From NCBI RefSeq assembly GCF_004745595.1, contig NZ_SRLH01000001.1, forward strand, positions 186,001-250,000: 64,000 nucleotides of DNA, given 5' to 3'. A program made the translations under genes and the position numbers. Under the pieces are notes generated by a model. It was given only the letters and a program-made list of their open reading frames with translations, ran no database searches and was not told the DNA's origin. Shown here in pieces: positions 1 to 10,600 of the stretch. Source of the DNA: Flavobacterium humi. GTDB lineage: Bacteria; Bacteroidota; Bacteroidia; Flavobacteriales; Flavobacteriaceae. Position 1 is the stretch's first letter. Each line of letters opens with the position of its first letter.

Positions 1-3000
1 AATTGGAAGTGACCAATACTTTTCCTGCTGCAACAAACGTAGTTTGGGATGTGAATGGAGTTAGGATTAAATCTACTTTGATTTTAACATCGGGGAGAAT
101 AAATGTGACTTCAGGAAACAGGGTTATCCTGGGAAGTTTCGGTTCTTTAAATGGCGTAACAATCCTTCCTGGAAGTGGTTTTACTAATGGAACGGTATCA
201 AGATGGATGTCTTCTTCCAATACTAAAAATGTACAGCCGGGAACAGAATACCCTGGAACAGATAATAATTATAAACCGTTTTGGTATCCTTTTGTGAGCG
301 GAGCAGGACTGGACAGGTCATTGTATTTGTTGCCTGATGCCAATCCTACAACAGCAGGAGAAGTAGCGGTAACGTATACAGATGCCAATACAGTTGCAGG
401 AAGCCTTTCCATTGCTGACGGCAGTTACACGATCAATAAAAAATATAACGGGAACTGGGTTTTTACCACTCCTGACGGAAATGCGGTTCCTGCAGGTGCA
501 GCGGTTTATTATACTACAGCTGGAAATCATAGGGTAGGAGTATATGCTAACGGCGCTTTTGAAGCGATAGACGGTACTTCAAGATTAATGAATGCGTCAG
601 CTGCTTTGGCAGGTACTCATCAAGATGGTACTGCACAGCCATTTGCGTTTAGAAAAGATTTGTCTTTGGCAAATTTAACAGCAGCACCTGTTTATGTAGG
701 AGTTGCCAATGCATCGGTTTTGAATACGGCAGCAGCCATTACTTCTGCAGGTTCAGGTGACTGGAACAATCCTTCCACATGGGTTGGATCTGTTGTTCCT
801 TCTTGCGGAAATGTAGCTACGATTGCCAGCGGGCATACAGTTACGGTAACTACTGCGGCTGATGCTGCCGGTGTGATTATCTCCAAAGGAGGAACATTGG
901 CAAACAATGCAGGCAGCACTACTATGACGGTAGGTTGTACGAACAACAATGCTGCTTTTTATAATTATGGTACGCATACAATGACAACCGGTAATTTGAA
1001 AGTAAACGGTTTTGTAGCGCATAAAATAGGAAGTTTCTTCAACCAGACTGGTGGGGAAATCATCATTGACAGTAATAATGCAGGTGATGCAGCGACTTCT
1101 GTTGCTTTTGGCGGAGCTTCCTGCAAAATTGAAACGGCTAATTTAGCACTGACAGGTGGTAAGATAACCATTGTTGATCCACTTGTAAATATCGGAACTC
1201 CGGCTTCTGCTACTTCTATCGGGAATTATTCTTTGAGTACAGAAGGGGCTGCCGGAACGTTTACCTATAACGGAAGCATTACCGGAAGTACAGCCAGTAT
1301 GGGGAATATAGCGAATCTTTTTGCTGTAGGGCAAGTAATATCGGGCCATGCCAATATTCCGGCAGGTACTACTATTACCGCAGTAACAGTTGGGAATTTC
1401 GGTTTTCCTTTCCCTCCGGTTACTTTGACATTATCAGCTCCGGTTACGGCTCCTGTAGCTGCCGGGACTCCTTTGAACTTCTCTTCTATGGCAAATAATT
1501 GTGCCGCCGTAGTCCTTGGGATGGATGCTGCCAGTGCAAATTTAGCTTTGGGAACAGGCGTTTCAGGAACAGGTATACAGGCAGGTTCAGTAATTACCGG
1601 TATAGCGATTAGCGGTAATGATTATCCTACCAGCTTGGTTAAAATTACTTTGTCACAACCTGTAGCCGGTTTGGCCCCATCGCCAATTACCGCTCAGCAG
1701 GCATTGTCATTTGCCGGGGTAACACCAGGTTCTTATACTGTAATTTTAACTGCTGCCGATCCTGCTATAGTTATTGGTATGACAGTTTCAGGAGCAGGTA
1801 TAAATCCGGGGACATTTGTAACGGATATGTCCGGGCCTAAATTGACTTTATCCGAACCGATCCAGGCGGGAGCTCCATCTCCTTTGGTACTGAATTTATA
1901 TTCTTTCAATACACAATCCAGCGGTTCGTTCATTTATGCATCGCCGGTTAATTATGCTGCCGGTCTGAACCATACTTTACAAATCGGTGACGGTATCTCG
2001 ACTCAGAATACGGCACTTGTATCTACAGGGTTCAATTGCCAGTTCCAGGCAATGGACGGATTGTTTTCTTTGGGGAACCTAACGGTTGATGCTCCAAACG
2101 GGGACAGTAGGTTCATGAACGTAAGCAGCAATAACATCAACAATAGATTCAATATGTATGTCCAGAATACATTTACGGTTACTGCCGGAAGTGCTTTCAG
2201 GAAAACATTTGCCAGCGGAACTGTTTATGTGGGCGGTAATATCGTAAATAACGGTACTATCAATTTCCCGTGGGCATCCTCTCCTTTATACCTTGGAAGT
2301 TTTACCAACGGTGTGGCCGGGCCGTCTACATTGCCTCAAACGATTTCAGGTTCCGGTTCATGGGTAGCAAACCAATGGGCATTAACCAGTGGGCCATCTT
2401 CAGGTTATGCTTTATCGGGCTTGACCATCAACAATACAAACCCGGCAGGAGTAACGCTTCAAGTGCCTAATTTCAGGGTTTGGTCATCTGTTACTTTGGC
2501 CAATGGTATCCTTCATACTTCGGCGGCTTATCCGATATATTGCGGTGTTTCCGATGTTACGTCCGCAACTTATTTTGGAGGTTCTTTCAGTATTACCAAT
2601 GGAGGAAATACTTCTTATATTGACGGGCCGTGCGTGCATGCCAACAGGTTTGACAACACGCTTTCACAATACAAATTATTCCCGGTAGGGAAAAACGGAA
2701 AATACATGCCGATCTTCATTTCTTCAGCTGGAGGCGTAGAACTGATGGCTGAAGCTTTCGATACCAATTCGGGAACAGCAAATCCAGCGAATGCTTCTAA
2801 TATAAGCGCTGAAAGATGGAAAGTGAGCAGAGTAGGATCTGCAGGAGCTTTTACAGGATATAATGTTAGGTTGGGAGCCTTGTCAACACCGGTTACTGCT
2901 TCTAATATCATCGTGCATTCCGCTACTGAAAACGGAGTTTACGATATTGTTTCCACTCCGGCTTCCGCTACTACTTTTGAGTTGGCTTATTTTGGTTCGC

Positions 3001-4541
3001 CAAACGTTCCGACACTTTATTTGGCTACGCCACAAACTGGAGGATTCTTAGGTAATTTTGCTTATGCACAAGGTGTTGCCTGCGCAGGAGTTCCTGCACC
3101 AGGAGCTACAATTGCATCAGCGGCTTCGGTATGTTTAGGGCAATCTACAACATTGAGCCTGACAACTCCAACAATTGGGGCAAGTGTAACGTACCAATGG
3201 CAAATTTCTACTAACGGTGGCGCTACATGGACAAATATTTCGGGAGCTACTGCAGCAACGTACATTGCGACGCCTTCTGCAGACACTTCTTACCAGTGTA
3301 ACGTAACCTGTTCGTCAAGCACGGGGACTTCTGTTCCGGTTGCCGTGACTGTTTCGTCATCAAGTGCTTCGGTAACGCCTGCTTCGATCTGTACTGCGGG
3401 AACGGCTAATTTATCTGCTTCCGGAAGTACTATCCTAAACTGGTACGATGCACCAATAGGCGGTAATTTAGTGGCAACAGGTACTTCATTCAGCCCTGCT
3501 GTAACATCAACAACAACATATTATGTTTCTTCAGGAGCAGAATCTACAGGAGCCGTGAATACTTCGGCTTATACTGGAACAAGTGCTTCTACAGCTTTGT
3601 TTAAAGGAATTGCTTTTGATGTTACCAATAACCTGAAATTAAAAACAGTTACGGTTTATCCAAAAAACACTGTAGCACTTACACCGATAACCATCAGTTT
3701 ATACGATGCTTCAGGAGCTATTGTTGCCGGGACAACTCCGGTTACTTTTACTCCGGCTTTAGTGACTGGAACCATCGGAACAACGGCTCAGGTGGTAACA
3801 CTTAACTATACTATTCCTGTAGGAACAGGTTACAGGTTGGTGGCTACAAATGGTTTAGCGGCTACTATCAATACTTTGGGGAACAGTACTGGTGCCATTG
3901 CATATCCAACTAGTGGGCCTCTTAAATTGACAGGTAATGTTTCTGCGCTTAACGATGCGATCAGCACTACGGCCAATACGACCAATTGTTTCCATAATTT
4001 GACATTTGATGAGGTATGCGAATCAGTAAGGGTACCGGTTACGGCCACTGTGGCAAATACGCCGGCTCCGACTGGTGCTGGAATACAAGATTCTTGTGCT
4101 ACTGGGACAATTGCTGATTTTGCGGTGACCGGAGCAGGTGGCGCGACCTTTACATGGTACAATGCTGCAACGCTAGGTACTGTTTTGCCGGTTTCGACGC
4201 CAGTGGTTTTAAACGCTTCTTATTTTGTTTCACAAACAGTAAACGGATGCGAAGGACCAAGATTAGCGATCCTGGCCCAGGGAGGTTGCCTTGATACTCA
4301 TGATTTTGAGATTTCAGGCGTGCGATATTATCCAAACCCTGTAACAGATCAATTGACTATTACGGCGAAAGAAGCCATAACAAAGGTTGAATTGTATAAT
4401 CTATTAGGCCAGAAACTGAAAGTTATAGAAGCTAATGGAACAACTGTCAGAATGGATTTTAATGCATTCGGATCTTCAACTTATGTAGTTAAGGTATATT
4501 CTGAAGAAAACGTTCAATTCTTTAGAGTGATCAAAAAATAG
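1..4541 (+). CDS. T9SS-secreted surface protein, type A sorting domain (5' truncated)
   Basis: The reading frame is open from the window edge (codons in phase with position 3), so the start and signal peptide lie upstream; 1512 residues are visible. The protein is a Gly/Ser/Thr/Asn/Ala-rich beta-structured exoprotein. Around residues 430-630 it carries three copies of a short module with a VSGxGIxxGTxVT-like core. An Ig-like segment (YQWQISTNGGATW) lies near residue 1060 and a second, NWYDAP-type, near 1145. The last ~75 residues are a type A T9SS C-terminal domain: YYPNPVTDQLTI, then KVELYNLLGQKL, then a terminal VIKK. By family knowledge such proteins pass through the outer-membrane T9SS translocon, lose the CTD and are released or anchored to the surface. 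A terminator follows at once, so it is transcribed separately from the next gene. Ligand unknown. Confidence 0.85.
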   Translation, partial: LEVTNTFPAATNVVWDVNGVRIKSTLILTSGRINVTSGNRVILGSFGSLNGVTILPGSGFTNGTVSRWMSSSNTKNVQPGTEYPGTDNNYKPFWYPFVSGAGLDRSLYLLPDANPTTAGEVAVTYTDANTVAGSLSIADGSYTINKKYNGNWVFTTPDGNAVPAGAAVYYTTAGNHRVGVYANGAFEAIDGTSRLMNASAALAGTHQDGTAQPFAFRKDLSLANLTAAPVYVGVANASVLNTAAAITSAGSGDWNNPSTWVGSVVPSCGNVATIASGHTVTVTTAADAAGVIISKGGTLANNAGSTTMTVGCTNNNAAFYNYGTHTMTTGNLKVNGFVAHKIGSFFNQTGGEIIIDSNNAGDAATSVAFGGASCKIETANLALTGGKITIVDPLVNIGTPASATSIGNYSLSTEGAAGTFTYNGSITGSTASMGNIANLFAVGQVISGHANIPAGTTITAVTVGNFGFPFPPVTLTLSAPVTAPVAAGTPLNFSSMANNCAAVVLGMDAASANLALGTGVSGTGIQAGSVITGIAISGNDYPTSLVKITLSQPVAGLAPSPITAQQALSFAGVTPGSYTVILTAADPAIVIGMTVSGAGINPGTFVTDMSGPKLTLSEPIQAGAPSPLVLNLYSFNTQSSGSFIYASPVNYAAGLNHTLQIGDGISTQNTALVSTGFNCQFQAMDGLFSLGNLTVDAPNGDSRFMNVSSNNINNRFNMYVQNTFTVTAGSAFRKTFASGTVYVGGNIVNNGTINFPWASSPLYLGSFTNGVAGPSTLPQTISGSGSWVANQWALTSGPSSGYALSGLTINNTNPAGVTLQVPNFRVWSSVTLANGILHTSAAYPIYCGVSDVTSATYFGGSFSITNGGNTSYIDGPCVHANRFDNTLSQYKLFPVGKNGKYMPIFISSAGGVELMAEAFDTNSGTANPANASNISAERWKVSRVGSAGAFTGYNVRLGALSTPVTASNIIVHSATENGVYDIVSTPASATTFELAYFGSPNVPTLYLATPQTGGFLGNFAYAQGVACAGVPAPGATIASAASVCLGQSTTLSLTTPTIGASVTYQWQISTNGGATWTNISGATAATYIATPSADTSYQCNVTCSSSTGTSVPVAVTVSSSSASVTPASICTAGTANLSASGSTILNWYDAPIGGNLVATGTSFSPAVTSTTTYYVSSGAESTGAVNTSAYTGTSASTALFKGIAFDVTNNLKLKTVTVYPKNTVALTPITISLYDASGAIVAGTTPVTFTPALVTGTIGTTAQVVTLNYTIPVGTGYRLVATNGLAATINTLGNSTGAIAYPTSGPLKLTGNVSALNDAISTTANTTNCFHNLTFDEVCESVRVPVTATVANTPAPTGAGIQDSCATGTIADFAVTGAGGATFTWYNAATLGTVLPVSTPVVLNASYFVSQTVNGCEGPRLAILAQGGCLDTHDFEISGVRYYPNPVTDQLTITAKEAITKVELYNLLGQKLKVIEANGTTVRMDFNAFGSSTYVVKVYSEENVQFFRVIKK

Positions 4542-4557
4542 CAAATTACCGGGAAGT

Positions 4558-4593
4558 AAGGCAATCATCAAGGTTGCCTTGCTTCTCTTTTTT
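4558..4593 (+). terminator. Rho-independent terminator after first T9SS gene
   Basis: Arms AAGGCAA (4558-4564) and TTGCCTT (4574-4580) enclose a 9-nt loop and are followed by a T-rich run ending at 4593. The TTG of the right arm is in frame with the next gene but lies inside the stem, so it is not a credible start for it. Confidence 0.75.
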
Positions 4594-4630
4594 ATACCAG
4601 ATGATGTCTAACAACCAAAAAATTAAAAAA

Positions 4631-7600
4631 ATGCAAAAAGAAATCCCCATATCTCATTGGGTAGCTATTTCGGAGCTTTTTCTTCAATGGAGGAAAAATT
4701 TCGGAATAAGTATCTTGCTGATATTTACATTTGGATTATTTTCAAATGCTGCTTTTGCGCAAATGCCGCTGGAAGATTTTACCAGTGGGATACCAGCTAC
4801 CTGGGCTATTACCAGTAACCAGGCAGTTACGAACAACTGGGCACCCACAACTCCTACAGGAGGATACCTCTCGACACCGGGAGCTATGGTAAACCCGGCT
4901 TTAAATAATACGGTCGGCACCACGGCGGAGTATTATTTGATTACCCCTCAATTCCTGACAACAGATATTACTGAGATCAGGTTTTTTACAAAGCAAGGTA
5001 GTTTTTCCAATAAAGGAACGACGTACCAGGTAAGGCTTACCACAGCGAACCAGCCGGATATCAGTAATTTTAATGTGATACTGCAATCCTGGACGGAAGC
5101 CCAGCTGAATGTTTCAGCCACTACCTATGAAGAAAAAATTGTAACCATTCCTTCCATTCCGGCAGGAATACCGGTATATGTTGCCTTTGTTGCCATAACA
5201 CAACAAACAGGGACCTCTGCAACCAGCGGGGATACTTGGTTTATAGACAATGCAAGGGTTATTTCCAGTTGTACTCCGGTAACAGGGATTACTGCTACGA
5301 TGACTGCAAATGGAGGTGTCATTAACTGGACACATCCTACAGCGAATAATTTCCTGATTCAGATTGTCCCTAAAGATACTCCTTATGTTCCAGGCGGAGG
5401 GACTCCGGTAACGGGAACTTCTTATACTGCTTCAAGTTTAGCAGACGGTACTGCTTATGATGTGTATATAAAAACAGTTTGCGACGGTACTACGGCAAGT
5501 GCCTGGGCCGGGCCTTTTCCGGTTACCACAGCAAAGTTGGGACTGGATTGTGCCACGCCTATTGTGGTGCCCACAAGCATAACAACAACGCCATATGTTT
5601 TAAGCACCAACTTAAGTACATTCCATGATCCGCAGAATTATACTGTTTATGATTCTCAAGGATTGAGCTGCCAGCCTTTTGGTTCTACCCAGAACTGGCT
5701 ATCGGGAGACCATGCCTTTTTGTCTTACACACCAACTGCTTCAGGATTGGTAAATATCAGCCAAGCGGTAAATGTTGATTATCCGTCAGGATGTTATAAC
5801 ACTTTATCTAGTGTGTTTATTTTTGACAGTTGTGCTATTGGAACCACGGCAAACTGCCTGGGTTCACTTACTACAGGACAGGGCAATAGTAACTCTTCCC
5901 AACTTCAAAATGTGTATATGCAGGCGGGGCAAACGTATTATTTTGTCATTTCTTCGCCTTTTACATACTATCCTGACCAGGACGGAGCCAGTATTTGCTT
6001 TACATTTACTTTATCGGCACCATCTTGTCCTACTCCTGCAGGAATCTCTTATGATAACCTGACGCAAACGAGTGCTACTTTCTCATGGGCTAACCCTCAA
6101 AATTTAGTCAGTAACTGGGAATATATCGTGAAACTGGCTTCTTTAGGAGCTCCTACAGCTTCAGATACTGTAATTCCTACAGCAACAAACAGTAACAATA
6201 TAGTTTCGCCGCTTATTGCAGCGACAAACTATAATATATATGTTCGTTCTGTTTGTGGCGGTACTCCGGGAGCATGGTCTGCACCATTTGCTTTCAGGAC
6301 ACCGTGTGATCCTATAACACCTCCTTATTATACAGGTTTTGAAGATGACGGCATGAATAGCTGCTGGTCACAATTAAACCTTAACAACGATAGTGATTTT
6401 TTCCACTTTGGTACTGATGGATTTGGTGAACCAGTAGCGAAATTACGCACTTCCAATGCAGAGAACAATACCAATGATATGCTTGTTTCGCCGCAATTCC
6501 ATTTGGATGGGGTAACCCAGAAAAGATTGCGTTTCAAGTATAATATCTATGGCAACTGGGGGCTTATTGTAAATAATCCTACCGGTGGGCCGGGTTCTTT
6601 TGAAATAAAAATTTCCACTACAGGCGTTGGAGCGCAAAACTTCACCACCACCGTAATTCCTTTGACTTCTTATACGACCGCCTACAACTATATCGAAGCG
6701 ATTGTTCCTTTGCCAAATATTACGGGAGATATCAATATTGCCTGGATAGTACCGCAAGGAGCTAACCAAACCGGAAGCTGGATATATATCGATGATGTAC
6801 ATGTAGAAGACTTGCCAGCTTGTTCAGAACCAAGTTATCCGGTAGTTACGGCAGGTTCCATAACCACAAATTCAGCGGAAGTTTCCTGGACAAACGGTTA
6901 CAACAATACCCAATGGGAATTGGTAGCCCAGCCTTTAGGGACAGGTGTTCCGACTACTCCGGGGATTATCGTAAATACGAATCCGTACACGCTGACAAAT
7001 TTAGATCCGTCTACGCGATATGAATTTTACGTAAGAGCTTATTGTTCGGCTACATCACAAAGTACCTGGGCAGGGCCAATCAATTTCAATACGTTGTGTA
7101 TCGAACAACAGGTTCCTTATTTTGAAAGTTTCAATGATGTAGATGCCAATACGAAGAAATTCTGTTGGTCTACCAATAATGTTGATGGCGATCCTGCAGA
7201 ATGGAGCATCTCCGGAACGGAAGCAAGTATCCGTCCGCAGCCTGTCAACTTCTTCGAACCTTTCTCCACGTATAACGATTGGCTGATCAGTGCGCCGGTT
7301 CATGCTGTTGGTACCAAAAGGCTCCGTTTCAAATATAGAGTAACAACTTCTGTATTTTTCCCGTCTCCAAGGGGGAATTTTGAAGTATTGATGTCATCCA
7401 CACCCGATTTCAGTACGTATACGACTTTAATTCCGGCACATGATTTTACCAATGGTGCCTTCATGGAAGATTCTGTTTTATTGAATGGGACAGGGACAAC
7501 ATACATTGCTTTCAGGCTTCCGCCAACGATGGATAACCCATCTGCGACAGGAAATGTTGTCATTGATGATTTTGTCATTGAAGAAGCACCGGCATGTCCG

Positions 7601-10600
7601 AATCCTTCTCATTTAGCAGTTACCGCGATTACACCTACAACGGCCAATTTAAGCTGGAATATAGGAAATACCGAATCCCAATGGCAGGTCGTAGTTCAGG
7701 AAGCCGGAGGAGGAGTTCCTACTGGTTCCGGGACAGCCGTAAATACGACACCGGCTTACAATGCTACCAATTTAACACCGGATACTACGTACGAATATTA
7801 TGTTATGGCAGTATGTAACGCTACGGAAAGCAGCGAATGGGTAGGGCCTTTTACGTTCAAGACTACTTGTAATCCGCTACCGACACCTTTCCTTGAAACG
7901 TTTGATTCTAATTCCAATACAGAATCCTGCTGGACAGTTGTCAATGGCAATGGTGACGGGAACCTTTGGAACCTGAACCAGCCGGTTAACCCAATTTTCG
8001 GGGATCAGATGGCTGCTTTGTTCACAGGATCTAATGGAAACAACAACGATTGGTTAATCACGCCAACCCTTACGGCACATGCCGGCCAGAGGCTTCGTTT
8101 TTACTATAAAGTACTGGACAGCTTTTTCGAAGAAGATTTGAAAGTAATGCTTTCGGTAAACGGAGTAGCTACGAATCAATTTACGCTTTTATATGAGAAT
8201 AATACCGTAATCCCTACAGATGCTACCGGGACTGTTGCAGGTTCTGATATCATAACGTTAACGTCCACTCAAGGTGTGAAGATAGGGGATAGGGTAGATA
8301 TTCCGGGTTGGGTAATCCCTTTTGGTTCAACAGTAGTTGCCATCAATGGTTCATCCATAACCATATCAGCGAATGCTGACGTAACAGCAGCAGGTCCTTT
8401 AAATGTTACATTCGTTCATCAGAATATTAATAATGAACAAGTTCGCGAGATGGTAATCAATTTAGACGGGATTACCACTGCGTCAAACATCAATATTGGA
8501 TTCCATACACCTTTCTTTCCACCAAACCCGTGGAACTACAGAGGTCAGTATACTTTCATAGATAATGTAATTGTAGAAGATATTCCGGCATGTCCATCTG
8601 TAATAAATGCAGCGGTTAGCACTATTATGGATACCACGGCCGGAATTAATTGGGAAGCGGTAGGTTCTGAAACAACATGGGAGATTTCAGTACAACCATT
8701 TGGTACGCCTGCTCCGGTGGGCAGTACCCTTCCTCAATACCTGCAAACAGCCACTGCACATCCTTATACGATAACAGGGCTTGCACCGTCAACTAAATAC
8801 CAGGTATATATTAGAGCGGTTTGTAGCGGAAGTTCACAAAGCGAATGGATAGGACCTTTGGAAATCTTGACAAAATGCGACCTTGCCAATATGTGCGAAT
8901 ACACTATTTCGCTTACTAATGGTAATACAGGACAAGTATATCCAGGATTGGATGTAATGCAAAACGGTGAGGTTTTACAAACGATTACGTTCCCTGTAGA
9001 TGCACCTGACCAGCCTACAGTGGTTGACCATCAAGTGTATTTATGTTCCGGTATTGAATTTAGCCTATATTGGAATGGAATGGGAGGAAATGGGCTTCAA
9101 TATGCTGAAGCACAAGCTGTAATTAAAGACCAGGCCGGAAATGTGGTTTGGACCAGCCCTCTTGGTTTGGGTACGGTTAATACCAATATTTATACGGGAA
9201 TTTCGAATTGTTCTGTAATTACTTGCCCTCAGCCGACTAATTTGGCGGTAAGCAACCTTGGAGTGCTTTCATGGACTCCGGGCGGTTCGGAAACACAATG
9301 GGAAGTTTTTGTACAGCCATTAGGCCAAGGATCAATCCCACAATCTGGAGTTATTGTAAATACACCGAGTTATACACCGGTAGCTTCCGATTTTTATTCT
9401 CCTTTAGCAGGAACGAATGAATTTTTTGTAAGAGCCGTTTGTGGTTCCAATGATAAAAGTTATTGGACAGGCCCGAAAGTATTCATTAAAAACGACGAAC
9501 CGGCTACAGCTATCAGGCTTACTGTAAACTCTTCTGAAGCTTGCGTATCACAAGGAACCAATGCTTCTTTCATCGGAGCAACAGTTTCGAATGTCCCAAC
9601 ATCGTGCACAGGTGCGAATGGCGGCGATATTTGGTATGAATTCATAGCGGCTTCAAAAGTTCAGGTTGTCGAATTGAGCAATTTCAACCCTGGAAGCTAT
9701 TATGCCAGCGCTTTTAACGGAACCTGGCCAAAAATCATCCTGTCTTTATACGAAGTACAGCCAGACGGATCGCTTGTGGAGAAATCCTGCAGTGAAAATA
9801 ATTCATTAGTAACGATGTATTCTTCTGAATTAACCGTAGGAAACCTTTATAAAGTACGCATAAAACTGGATGCTTCAGGAGCGAATGACAAGCGATTTGA
9901 CATTTGTGTGAGCACGCCATCGGATATCTGTAATATGAATGCTTTCAATTATAGTTTTGAAAAACTGCCGATGCAGCATGTTACCGGGATTTCTACTATT
10001 ATCGATGCCACTGTGGTACCGGGATGGAGAGTCAATACAGATTGGGGGACGATGTTCTTCCAGGAAGGATCTAATTCCGGCGATGTGACGCCTTATGCAG
10101 GCGGCCAATGTCTTCAGTTAACACAAGACGGTGCTGATGCCTGGGATCCTTCAGATCCTAATATCAAAGGATTATACAAAGATTTCGATACGTCTGAAAT
10201 TACCGTAATGGATTATAGTTTTGCCAGTGCAACGCGACAAACCAACGGTACAGGTACAACAATTCAATTGTTTGCCGGGCCTCCAGCAGGACCTTTCACA
10301 GTAATTGCAGAAGATCATGCTGATAGTTTGATTTGGGATTTGATCAAGGGAAGTTATACTATTCCAACCGGTCAAGCCACTACACGATTTATTTTTAGAG
10401 TGAAGGAAAATGCCATCGGCCATATTTTAGACGCTGCTAATTTTAAAGCGAATACCGATATTGTAACAGAAGATACCACTTTGCCATGCAACCTGACATC
10501 TTTAACTGTTGAAGCTGTAGGAATAGGACAATGGATTGCAGATGACGCCAATCCTGGTGTTACTGTTATCGATGCTCCGGCCAATACGACAACTGCCATT

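Noticed and set aside
4574..4630. Longer start (TTG 4574) for the giant adhesin
   Set aside because: It lies in the terminator stem of the previous gene; ATG 4631 (or 4601) is preceded by an A-rich region typical of this group.
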